NCBI GenBank assembly: GCA_016256075.1
Contig: SDVU01000084.1
Coordinates: 1-21,982 of the forward strand
Source of the DNA: Dictyocoela muelleri
Taxonomy: Eukaryota > Microsporidia
Direction: 5' to 3'
Length of the DNA stretch: 21,982 bases
Part shown: piece by piece, positions 1 to 8,259 of the stretch
How positions within the stretch are numbered: the stretch's first letter is position 1
Layout: every line of letters starts with the position of its first letter
Program-made: the position numbers and the translations under genes
Notes under the pieces: model-generated
Told to the model about the DNA's origin: nothing
What the model saw: the letters and a program-made list of their open reading frames with translations, nothing else
Databases searched by the model: none

Positions 1-220
1 GGATAAGTGCAAGTTTTATTTCAATAGATATTCTGTTAAAATCAAACAACGTATTGGATAATAAGTTTATTTTTTTCAAGCAAGGTGGCCAAGAGAAACG
101 AAAAATCAATTTTTTACTATCATTAAGGTGTATATCACTCCCACAATTCAAGCACTTCAGACTCTTCTTTTTTTCTTCACACACTTCTTCAAATATTTGT
201 TTTCAAAAATTTCTCAACAT
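1..220 (-). pseudogene. Merlin/ISXO2-like transposase, N-terminal part, runs off left edge
   Basis: The minus strand reads from about 220 towards base 1 as the amino end of an ISXO2/IS1016-type DDE transposase. A zinc-ribbon start is visible (K-C-L-N-C-G-S near 156-139), followed by the usual aromatic stretch, a second Cys region (SWPPCLKK) and the helix ending in DFNRISIEIKLAL. Family members normally have CxxC, then W-x-C-x-x-C, and here the second pair keeps only one Cys. An in-frame stop lies shortly after the first Met (about 205). The catalytic D-D-E part lies outside the window. The element's right end may be near 288, where the minus strand begins GGCCAATGTTGC, but the other end cannot be seen. 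The family call rests on pattern recognition only. Confidence 0.55.
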
Positions 221-409
221 TGGTAGTAGGTGGGTTTATTGAAAAAAAACTAGACCCCCTGTTTGACCTACAGTATGCAACATTGGCCTTAAATTTTGTT
301 TTTTTTGATTTACATCATGTAGAAAAATTAATAAATAGAATTTTCGTGTAAAATTAGTCATACGTGATTTTCAATTAAATTTTTCTCGAATTTTTTTAAT
401 ATATATTAT

Positions 410-701
410 ATTACATGTTGACAACATCTATAGCTGAAAACCCAGGGACCGTGTTCTGAGACCTTTGGTTCTTGGTGTTCCAATAATACGTCACTTCGTA
501 AGCTACCCAGAAGCCGGCTGTATCGCGATTTTCGTTTTATCAATGACTCAGCAGGATACAGGTAATTAGCGGCTTTTCATTAATTTTTATTTTATACTAC
601 TTTTTGCCGAGATGCGTCGCCGCACTCATCCCAACACCTAAGAGTGTCCACTCTGATTCATTGTCATATTAGACCAAGTCTTAATCAGCTAACCACACTG
701 A
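410..701 (-). repeat. SINE-like repeat copy 1 (body and tail, no tRNA-like head)
   Basis: On the plus strand this copy starts TTACATGTTGACAACATC and ends near ACCACACTG. The same order of blocks recurs at 8085-8945, 9890-10797, 15892-16356 and, inverted, at 19243-19575: GACAACATC, GTGACCTTTGGTTCTTGG, GCGATTTTCGTTT-ATCAATGACTCAGCA, ACTACTTTTTGC, CGCACTCATCCC and GACCAAGTCTTAATCAGCT. In the transcribed sense (minus strand) the tRNA-like head should follow beyond 701, but the sequence there is unrelated. The copy is therefore truncated at its 5' side or has lost its head. Confidence 0.7.
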
Positions 702-739
702 AATCGAATTTTTTAATGTAGTCTAATTACACTGTTCTC

Positions 740-1060
740 ATTTTATATAACTGAATCCGTTTCACCGACGGATTAATCTATCCTAGAAGTAATATCGAAA
801 GAAAAAGATAAAATATTGCACATTAACTAAATTCCAGTGCAATTAATAATCCCGGAGTTTTTTTATATACTCATATTTCTGTTCACAAATTAGGAAATTC
901 ACAGCACATATTTCCAAATTTGTACACAAAATTATGAGTATATGAAAAAAGACTCGGGGATTATTTATTTAAGTAAAGTACGGTCTTCTTTCAATATTGT
1001 CATTACCTTTTATATGACTTTTAGGGTATACTAACTGGCTCTTACAGTATACTTTGTTAT
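740..1060. repeat. Palindromic repeat family, copy A, with imperfect hairpin 845-966
   Basis: Bases 845-900 (AATAATCCCGGAGT, then ATATACTCAT and CACAAATT.GGAAAT) pair with 911-966 as an imperfect inverted repeat with arms of about 55 bp. The flank 765-835 (TCTATCCTAGAA, TATCGA, AACATTA-like blocks) resembles 3895-3955. The right part (GAGTATAT to TATATGACTT, 943-1020) resembles 7711-7800. No reading frame is seen, so this is probably a non-autonomous element or its remnant. Confidence 0.6.
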
Positions 1061-1062
1061 TA

Positions 1063-1255
1063 CAGGGTATTTCATTTTTATACTTACCATATTTCATTTT
1101 TATAATTATCATATTTTATTATTATAGTTACCATATTTCATTATAGTTACCATATTTCATTATTATAGTTACCATATTTCATTATTATAGTTACCATATT
1201 TCATTGTTATAGTTACCATATTTCATTATTATAGTTACCATATTTCATTACAACC
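1063..1255 (+). repeat. Minisatellite A, left arm of foldback
   Basis: These are near-identical 21-22-bp units of the form TATAGTTACCATATTTCATTAT repeated head to tail. The first unit merges with the terminal sequence CAGGGTATTTCATTTTTATA, which suggests the array grew from the terminal repeat itself. The inverted counterpart is split between 2946-2998 and 3694-3807. Confidence 0.85.
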
Positions 1256-1880
1256 CTTTTCATACTTATTGACTCCTAATTTCATACCTATTGACTCCTT
1301 ATTTCATACTTATTGACTCATTATTTCATACTTATTGACTCCCAATTTTATACTTAGCGACTCCTAATTTTATAGTTATTGACTTCTAATTTCATACTTA
1401 TTGACCCCTAATTTCATACTTATTGACCCCCTAATCTCATACTTATTGACCCCCTAATCTCATACTTATTTACCCCCTAATCTCATACTTTTTGACCCCT
1501 AATTTTTTAATTATTGACCATTAATTTCAAACTTATTGACACGCAATTTTTAATTATCGACCCTTAATTTCAATCTTATGACACCCAATTTTTAATTATT
1601 GACCATTAATTTCAATCTAATCGAAACCCAATTTTTAATTATTGACCCAAAATTTCATCATATTGCCCCCTAATTTTTTATTTATTGACCCATAATTTCA
1701 TACTTATTTACTCCCAATTTTTTATATATTTACCCATTTTCTAAAGTTATACCAATTTTACTAGAGTTATAGACCAATTTTCTAGACATATATTCCCTTT
1801 TTTCGGGGTTATAGACATATTTACCCAGAGTTAGACCAATTTTCAGAGTTATAGAAATATTTTTATATATTTATACAAAA
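1256..1880 (+). repeat. Minisatellites B and C, left arm of foldback
   Basis: Array B is built of about 22-bp units with the core TTCATACTTATTGACYCCTAA. Units diverge toward the centre, where the core becomes TTTTTAATTATTGACCC. From about 1736 the unit changes to array C, with core GTTATAGACCAATTTTC. The complements occur at 2766-2945 (B') and 2546-2765 (C') in reverse order, giving a stem several hundred bases long. Confidence 0.8.
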
Positions 1881-2545
1881 ATAGACACCCCAAATAAAAA
1901 CCTATAAATACAAATTTAAAATAATTGTCGATAATACCCCTTCAGTATCAAGATTTTTTCTTGGTTAAAAAAATTGTAAATATACATATAAAAAATTATA
2001 AGATAAACCCGGATATTAACACTTTGAGCTGTAGTAAAATTGAGTAGTAATAAATATAAATAATAACTGATATATCAAATTATTTGTAGTTCGATGATTT
2101 CGAGTTAGTTTTCTAATTATTTGTTAATTAATTTTTTTTCCCTATTTTGTAAACCACAAAGTATAATTATTTTGGTATTTTTTCAAAATTATTCATTTTA
2201 TTTGACTAGAAAGATATTATTATACCTGATATTATTTTGGTTTTTTTTGTAACCTTAATTTCGCGACGGCTCAATAGAAGTTAATACCAAAACTCATTTA
2301 CCTTTTTGGATTTAAATAACATTAAATTTTTATAATGCTTAATTTTATTTAAAATCGAAAGGTATAGGTGGTTATTCCGAATTTTTTTTTGCGTATGTTT
2401 ATTTTTATTTTTTCCCTAGAGTAAAAATCTCGCTACAGCAGTTGTAAGTATTAACATTTTGTTGTTTTCGGAATTCATAGGTATTATTTTTTCGGGCCTA
2501 ATTGTGTATAAATATTTAAAATGGTATATAATTTCTGTAGATTCC

Positions 2546-2998
2546 TATCTATAACTTTGAAAATGTTTTTATAACTCTGGTAAAACATGTCTTCAACTCT
2601 AGGAAAATAGGTCATACTTCTGGAAAATGTGTCTATAACTCTAAAAAAATAAGCATAACTCTGGAAATGTGCATAACTCTGGAAATGGGCTAAACTCTAG
2701 AAAAGCGGATCTATAACTCTGAAAAAAGGGTCTATACCTTTAGGAAAAAGAATCTATTACTATGAAATTATCGGGTCGATAATAAAAAATTAGAGGTCAA
2801 TAAATATGAAATTATTGGGTCAATAAGTATGAAATTAGGAATCAATAATTATAAAATTAGGAGTCAATAAGTATAAAAAAGAGTCGAAAAGTATGAAATA
2901 AGATGTCAATAATTATCAAATAAGGAGTCAATAAGTATTAAAAGGGCCGTAATGAAATATGGTAACTATAACAATGATATATGGTAACTATAATAATG
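2546..2998 (-). repeat. Minisatellites C', B' and start of A', right arm of foldback
   Basis: This is the inverted counterpart of 1063-1880. Units such as TAACTCTGGAAAATG, then AAATTAGGAGTCAATAAGTAT, then AAATATGGTAACTATAATAATG run in the order C', B', A'. The right arm has fewer units than the left, so the arms have changed copy number independently. Confidence 0.8.
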
Positions 2999-3006
2999 AA
3001 ATATTA

Positions 3007-3685
3007 GGATCATGCCTATTATACACCCCCCCCCTCCAAAAAGTCATCATGCCTATTATATTCCCCCTCAAAAAAAAATTCAATTAAATATACAATTATG
3101 TGTTCGATTGATTTTATTATGATATTAATCCTGTCAGCATATGCTGAGAGGGTTATAAATTTTTTATGTTCTCTAGCGGGTTAGAGCACCCCCTCTCTTA
3201 GATTTGTAAGTCTTAATTGGTAAGAGCATAGAATATGTTTCTTATTTCAAATAAGCTTTAAATCTTAAGATAAATCCATATATATATATATATATATATA
3301 TATATGGATTTATCTTAAGATTTAAAGCTTATTTGAAATAAGAAACATACTCTATGCTCTTACCAATTAAGACTTACAAATCTAAGAGAATGGGTGCTCT
3401 AAACCGCTGGAGAACCAATTTTTCTTCATGAATATCGTCTAATTCAGCATGAGAGAAATTGTGAGGGATTCTTTCATACATTTCTATCAATAAGTACGAG
3501 AATACTTATTATAGATATACATGAAGAGGACTAATAGAAGGTGTTTGAAATAAAAAAATACGTACAAATAATAAAAAAACTTTTTTGACATTTTTAAATA
3601 AATTTTTAGATTTTTTTATTTTCTTAAAATTTTTAATATCATGCGTATTATACCCCCCCCCCGGGGGATATAATAGGCATGATTT
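3007..3685. mobile_element. 679-bp TIR element inserted in the foldback right arm, perfect 8-bp target duplication
   Basis: The left end reads GGATCATGCCTATTATA; the right end, complemented, reads AAATCATGCCTATTATAT. The 8 bases AAATATTA stand directly outside both ends (2999-3006 and 3686-3693), a perfect target duplication. It interrupts array A', which resumes at 3694. The ends carry C-runs (3026-3034, 3653-3662), and the terminal motif occurs a second time at 3047-3061. No transposase frame is seen, so it is non-autonomous. An 8-bp duplication with a GG end would fit mobilisation by a Merlin-type transposase like the remnants in this window; hAT is the alternative. Confidence 0.8.
3166..3416. 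repeat. Near-perfect palindrome with an (AT)n centre
   Basis: Arms of about 110 bp (3166-3277 and 3306-3416) are nearly identical inverted copies, centred on an alternating AT run at 3278-3305. Arm blocks include TAGAGCACCC, TTAGATTTGTAAGTCTTAATTG, AAGAGCATAGAATA and CTTATTTCAAATAAGCTTTAA. A more diverged relative occurs at 10095-10276 in another context, so this is a mobile palindrome family. It lies inside the 3007-3685 element and may be either its core or a further insertion. Confidence 0.85.
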
Positions 3686-3693
3686 AAATATTA

Positions 3694-3807
3694 TACTATT
3701 ATAATGAAATATGGTAACTATAATAATGAAATATTGTAACTATAATAAACATGAAGTATGGTAACTATAAAAATGAAATATGTTAACTATAAAAATGAAA
3801 TACCCCG
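3694..3807 (-). repeat. Outer end of foldback right arm (array A')
   Basis: Units AATGAAATATGGTAACTATAAT continue the array broken at 2998 and end in TATAAAAATGAAATACCCCG, the inverted copy of the left terminus at 1063-1082. Confidence 0.8.
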
Positions 3808-3960
3808 TATAAAAAATTTAAAAATATAATTAAAATAACTATAACTAACAAAAATTATTTGATTTTTTGTAAATACAAACTATATTGCGAGAGCCGGTTA
3901 CGTCTATCCTAGAATTCAGATCGAGATAAAAAACAAAAATAGTGAACATTACCGAAATTT

Positions 3961-4289
3961 GGTTCTATAACGACTTAGCTACCCTTTATTTTGTAAAAAA
4001 TCGCCATCCATAAGAAAAAATTAAATAATTCTTATTTGAAATAAGCGTAAAATCACAAGTATTTACAGATATGATAATAAAAATAATTTGCGATATTAAT
4101 ATGTAAGTTTACAAAAATTTACGCTTTACAGAAATTTTTGTAAACTTATATATATAGACTACAAAATATTATTATTATATCTAAAAATAACTCGTGATTT
4201 TAAGCTTATTTCAAATATAAATTATTTAATTTTCTTTTACGGATGACGATTTTTTACAAAATAAGGGGCAGCTAAGTCGTTGAAGAACC
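3961..4289. mobile_element. 329-bp MITE with long inverted repeats and 8-bp target duplication
   Basis: The left end is GGTTCTATAACGACTTAGCT; the right end, complemented, is GGTTCTTCAACGACTTAGCT. Similarity continues inward for about 150 bp per arm, with only a short loop near 4120-4150. The flanks CGAAATTT (3953-3960) and CGAAATAT (4290-4297) match at 7 of 8 positions. No reading frame fits. It is inserted in copy B of the palindromic family first seen at 740-1060. The GG start and 8-bp duplication resemble the Merlin elements here, so a Merlin-type transposase is a candidate mover. Confidence 0.8.
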
Positions 4290-4425
4290 CGAAATATTAT
4301 GAAATTAAAGTATCCATGAGTTCCTACTAATATGTTAATATTTTTTTAAATTTAGAAAATTTGTGCTGTGAATTTCTTAATTTGTAAACAAAAATATTAG
4401 GACGCTTATTCAAAATTTACAAATT
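4290..4425. repeat. Palindromic repeat family, copy B (continuation)
   Basis: Together with 3890-3960 this is a second copy of the 740-1060 repeat, split by the MITE at 3961-4289. Shared blocks include GTGCTGTGAATTTCTTAATTTGTAAAC (near 4362-4388), complementary to 884-908, and ACTAATATGTTAATATTT. It can fold on itself imperfectly. Confidence 0.5.
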
Positions 4426-4529
4426 TTTAATATTCCAATATATGGGACATGGGAATCTTACAAAAAAAGATCTATATTCTATGATAAAAAATATATGAGT
4501 AATATCTTTTTTTAATTTAAAATAATTTC

Positions 4530-5513
4530 GGTAAAAATAAGAGATAGCACTCCCACTTTTTATAGTAGAAAAAAAATGCCCTTATGATTACACGTATAAA
4601 ATTTTATAACTAAATTTCTACACCACACGAACTTTTTTGATTTTCTGTAGAATTAGGTCTTCTACGTTAAGTAAAACGATGCAGAAGATGTAGAAAACCC
4701 GTGTCTTTAAAGTAGAAGAAAGGCGGTGTCGGTCTTATCTGGGAGTTAACTACTTATAAGTTCCATGATTGTTCAGTTTCAATTCGTGAAAGTTCTGTTT
4801 TCTTTGGTTTGAAGACTCCTTTAAGAACAATTATTATAATTATTTATGAATGAACTCAAAAAACTGATGTTAAAAAATAAAAAAAAAATAAAATAATTAA
4901 ATGTGTTATTGACACGGTTTTTGATTTAATAAGGAATGTTTTGAATAAAAAAAATACCAAAAGATTAGAAGATTTGGAAAAACAGTTGAGGTAGACGGAA
5001 CTTGTAGTTTTCGTCGTAAATACCACGAAGGTAGATTGATATAAAACACATAGTGCTTAGGTGATATCTCGAGACAGAACAAAAATATGTTTTTTCAAGT
5101 TGTGAAGTCACGCACTAGTGACAAATTAATTTAAATTCTAGACAAAACATACAATCCATTTCTTTAGTAAATACTGATAGTTGGAAGGTATATCAAAACT
5201 TGGATAATTTGAGTTTTATACATAAAAAATTTAATCATAAAAAACATTTTGTAATCTAAGAAAATTTTGAAATCCACACGCAGAACCTTGAAAATATTTC
5301 TTGTGTATAAAAAAATATATTAAAACCCGGGAAACCATTATATAAAAAAACATTTCACTCTTTACTCAAGAATTTCAATTTTTAAAAAACTACGGAAACT
5401 CTCTTTACAGAAATTCTGCATGTGTTGGCATGCTTCAAATAAAGTAATGAATTTATTTTTATTTATTTCTATCTACTTTAAAAAATGCGGAAGTCCTATA
5501 TCTTATTTTTACC
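4530..5513 (+). mobile_element. Complete decayed Merlin-type transposon, perfect 8-bp target duplication
   Basis: The left end reads GGTAAAAATAAGAGATAG and the right end, complemented, reads GGTAAAAATAAGATATAG; similarity continues for about 40 bp. ATAATTTC directly flanks both ends (4522-4529 and 5514-5521), a perfect 8-bp duplication. Inside lies an ISXO2/IS1016-type transposase in the plus direction (4677-5440), the combination typical of Merlin elements. Length is 984 bp. The transposase is broken, so the copy is not autonomous, but the intact duplication shows the insertion is recognisably old rather than ancient. Confidence 0.85.
4677..5440 (+). pseudogene. Merlin/ISXO2-like DDE transposase pseudogene
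   Basis: The transposase of the 4530-5513 element would have cut and pasted it by DDE chemistry. The amino end at 4677 reads R-C-R-R-C-R-K-P-V-S-L-K, a zinc-ribbon CxxC. It is followed by LIWELTTYKFHDC and SIRESSVFFGLKTPLRT, the standard helix before the catalytic core. The first catalytic Asp is in TVEVDG (about 4990), where the usual DE is DG. The second Asp is in VNTDSWKVYQNL (about 5170), followed by FIHKKFNHKKHF. The Glu is in IHTQNLENIS (about 5275). The tail (LLKNFNF, then ILHVLACFK) reaches about 5440. Total span is close to the family's usual 250 or so residues. Several in-frame stops (for example after VSLK and after YE) and frame changes separate the blocks. It is clearly dead, but all three acidic positions are traceable. 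Confidence 0.8.
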
Positions 5514-5689
5514 ATAATTTCTAATAACTTATAAAATTCATTATTAATTGAAGATACAGTTCTTTTTTCAATAAAATATTTTTTAAAATCGAAAATATAA
5601 TTGAAATCAATTAATTTTGCCTTTTAAATTTCTCGTCTTATTTTATATACAACTATAATATTATACTATAAATTCTAAATTAAATTAGT

Positions 5690-5830
5690 TTATATTATTT
5701 ATTATTAAAAAAACCAGCATTGAAAAGCATAATTTTTATGTTTAGATCCAAATAAAGATATAACAGACGGATAACTTGGATAAATATAACTTATGAAAAG
5801 AGAGGCTCCTTACTAATTTATTTAAAGCGG
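5690..5830 (-). pseudogene. Merlin-type transposase C-terminal fragment, copy 2
   Basis: The minus strand carries a coding-like segment, YPSYPSVISLFGSKHK, then after a frame change a block related to MPFNVGFVNN. The same segment, better kept, occurs at 6890-7035; the DNA of the two copies is nearly identical over about 130 bp. The pattern resembles the region around the second Asp to the FVD/HT motif of ISXO2-like transposases (Y-x-S-x-x, KHxxVxHxxGFV). No amino half is seen next to it. Confidence 0.45.
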
Positions 5831-6283
5831 CATGAAAAAAACGTCTTTTTTTAAAAAAAATTACATAAAAATTAGTTTCGCATATACTTTTTATTAAATA
5901 TAAATATTTTATATATGAATTATAATTCACAATTATAAATTTCATTAATTCTTAATTCTGAACAAGTATCGGTTTTAATATATTTAATTTAATTTGTTAT
6001 TTTGCTATCATATTGCATAAAAAAATCATTACTGAAATCATATTTATAAATTTTTACAATATTTTAAGATTTTTTTATTTATTTTTGTAATTTTGATTAT
6101 TTATAATATTATAAATTTCCTTATATATATAATTTATAATTTCGTAAAATACTAACTTTTTATTAGCCTACTATTTTATTTTTTCTCCATTTTTAGATAT
6201 TTTTTTTCGTTTTTTTTATTCTAGCTAATCTTTCTATGTCATGCTCATGATAATATAATTTTTCTTTTAATTAAATTTTTAGA
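5831..6283. other. No gene found
   Basis: Extremely A+T-rich sequence with homopolymer runs and no convincing frame. A minus-strand open stretch over 5742-5945 overlaps the transposase fragment in another frame and has low-complexity composition. Nothing else stands out. Confidence 0.5.
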
Positions 6284-6285
6284 TA

Positions 6286-6594
6286 CTGAGTCCCCCATAT
6301 GACCAAGAATTAGACCCCGAAAAGACAATCAAAAGGATAAAAACTATGTTTTTAGAAAGCTATCGGCGTGATTTACGCGAGTATCAAGTTAATAATAAAC
6401 TTTTATTCAAAAAATTGCAATATGTAGACTAAAAATCTTTGATTCATACTCGTGTATATTACCTTTTTTGTATGAAAATTTAGTATTAACTTGATTCTCG
6501 CTAATATCACGGCGATAGCTTTCCAAAAACATATTTTTCATCCTTATTTGATTGTTTTTTCAGGGTCTAATTCTTGGTCATATGGGTGACTCAG
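6286..6594. mobile_element. 309-bp MITE, TA target duplication, about 120-bp inverted repeats
   Basis: The left end is CTGAGTCCCCCATATGACCA; the right end, complemented, is CTGAGTCACCCATATGACCA. TA flanks both ends (6284-6285 and 6595-6596). Similarity runs inward for about 120 bp (blocks GAATTAGACCC, GAAAGCTATCG and CAAGTTAATA), leaving a short loop. No frame. A TA duplication suggests a Tc1/mariner-type mover, but no matching transposase is in the window. The two arms are little diverged, so this is one of the younger insertions. Confidence 0.85.
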
Positions 6595-6889
6595 TACCAA
6601 TTTTAATTAGATTAATAATTACTCTTCTCTGTATTCTCTCTTAGTGCATCATCATAATCAGCTTTCTCTTTTTCAATCAAAGTTATTGATGTAATTAAAT
6701 TAATAATTTTTTTGTTTACATATTTATTTAATTTTATAATTTAATATTTTTTCAGTTTTAAGGATACTTTATTTCCTTATAAATACCAAAATTTTATTTA
6801 AAGTAATAATATTGCTGCCTTTTTTTTAAAATTATTTTTCAAGATTTAAAAATTTTTTTAAAAAAGGCGTTTTTTTCATTGGGAAATGC

Positions 6890-7500
6890 CAAATTAAATT
6901 AGTTTATATTCTTTATTATTAACAAAACCGACATTGAAAGGCATAATTTTATGTTTAGATCCAAATAAAGATATAACAGACGGATAAGCAGGATAATCAT
7001 AACTTATGATAATAGAGGCTTTTTACCATTTCTAATTAAAACACAATATAATGTCTGGTTAAAACGATTAGGAACTGTCTCTAAAAAACAATACCTATTT
7101 TAGTTTACTCAACTCCACACACAAGCCATTGAATTCCTGATGTATCATCAAGTCAGAGGATTTATTTTCTTTTATATGTCTTTTACAGATAGAAATTTCA
7201 TCTACTTGAACGATTTTAACTTCTACACAGTTTTTTTTCATATATATTTTTTTTCTTTTATATTATAGTATTTATAACCACTTTTTTAATCTTTAAGAAT
7301 GTATTATTGGATCCAATGTTAAAACTTCCATTTTAAAATAATCTAAATTCATTGCGAGACCATATACAATTCTTAAAAAAATATTGAGAAGGTTTTTAAA
7401 ATTTTCAATAATAATCCCTTTATCGAACCAAGATTTTCAAACAAAACATACAATAAGAAGAAAAAGAATCTGGTCTACTTGTATCTTTTCTTAAAGCACG
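6890..7500 (-). pseudogene. Merlin/ISXO2-like transposase remnant
   Basis: Minus-strand blocks in order are CMFCLKIL (about 7430, a CxxC pair), then a coding-like stretch, then VKIVQVDEISICKRHI (about 7220-7170), with the D-E of the first catalytic Asp as in family motif I/V-x-x-D-E. After that come QEFNGLCVEL and, after a break near 7060, SYDYPAYPSVISLF and KHKIMPFNVGFVNNKEY (7020-6890). The order and spacing fit an ISXO2/IS1016-type transposase. The final Glu region is not recognised. Frames change at least twice. No clear TIR was found, so element limits are unknown. The C-terminal part is duplicated at 5690-5830. Confidence 0.55.
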
Positions 7501-7519
7501 GATAAACCCACATACAGAC

Positions 7520-8084
7520 ATGAATTTTTCCTAACAGAACGAATTTCTTCAATAAATTAACAGTTCATCTTTTTTTATAAAAATTTCATCGTACAAATAT
7601 TTTATATTTTTTGCCAAAAAGACAATTTTACCTTTTCTTTAAAATTTAGGAATTTTCAAAAAAAAACAAAAAAAATTTTTAAATTCTCAAATTTTGAATA
7701 AGCGCCAATATGAGTATATTAAAAAGTATCCTACGATTATTACATATCATGAGATTTTGTTCATGTTTTAATATTGTCGTTTTTTCTCTTTATATGACTT
7801 CTTAGATAAATTAGACCATTTTAAAACCTAAAATCCTAAAAAAGATATTTTTTGCTTCGAAATTTTGCCAATTATATGTTCTTTGATTTTAATGTTTTCA
7901 TATTAAATATTCATATTGCGATCAAACATCTGAAATATAAATTTCGTTAATAAATTTAAGTGTCATACCTGATCAATTTTTATCTAAAGTGTTGATTAAT
8001 TATAATTTTTAATTCTTATGTTATTTTTTGTATAAAAAATATCTAATCGAACGAATTAATTTTCTTACGTGTATATTTTTATAT
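7520..8084. other. No gene found; fragment of palindromic family (copy C)
   Basis: Bases 7690-7800 (AAGCGCC, GAGTATATTAAAAAG, GATTATTACAT, AATATTGTC and TATATGACTT) resemble the right part of the 740-1060 repeat. The rest is A+T-rich without a coding pattern up to the SINE-like copy at 8085. Confidence 0.45.
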
Positions 8085-8259
8085 TATATATTACATGCTG
8101 ACAACATCAATAGCTGCCAACCCGGAGAGTTGTCTCCGACCGTGGTCTGTGACCTTTAGTTCTTGGTGTTCCAATAATAAGTCACTTCCTAATCTACCCA
8201 GAAGCCCAGCTATATACGCGATTTTCGTTTCATCAATGACTCAGCATGATTAAGTATTA

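Larger units (their letters stand above)
1063..3807. mobile_element. Large foldback element with mirror-image minisatellite arms
   Basis: The ends are CAGGGTATTTCATTTTTATA on the left and the complement of CGGGGTATTTCATTTTTATA on the right, each next to TA (1061-1062 and 3808-3809). From each end inward the same three tandem arrays occur in the same order. Array A (1063-1255) has units like ATTTCATTATTATAGTTACC. Array B (1256-1735) has units like TTCATACTTATTGACCCCTAA. Array C (1736-1880) has units like TTATAGACCAATTTTC. The right arm mirrors them: C' at 2546-2765, B' at 2766-2945, and A' at 2946-2998 plus 3694-3807. The unit length is about 22 bp. The unpaired middle (1881-2545) is A+T-rich and has no convincing reading frame. 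A separate element is inserted at 3007-3685. The layout matches foldback-type DNA transposons in form; its relationship to any named superfamily is unknown. TA duplication with CAGGG ends is shared with the element at 8260-8657. Confidence 0.8.

Noticed and set aside
54-242. 62-codon plus-strand open frame
   Set aside because: It lies opposite the Merlin-type transposase start on the minus strand and has no pattern of its own; it is the shadow of that pseudogene.
1060-1880. CRISPR-like array
   Set aside because: The units are contiguous tandem repeats without unique spacers, in a eukaryotic context, and are mirrored at 2546-3807.
3278-3305. Ordinary AT microsatellite
   Set aside because: It is the exact centre of a 250-bp palindrome, so it is better read as the palindrome's loop region.
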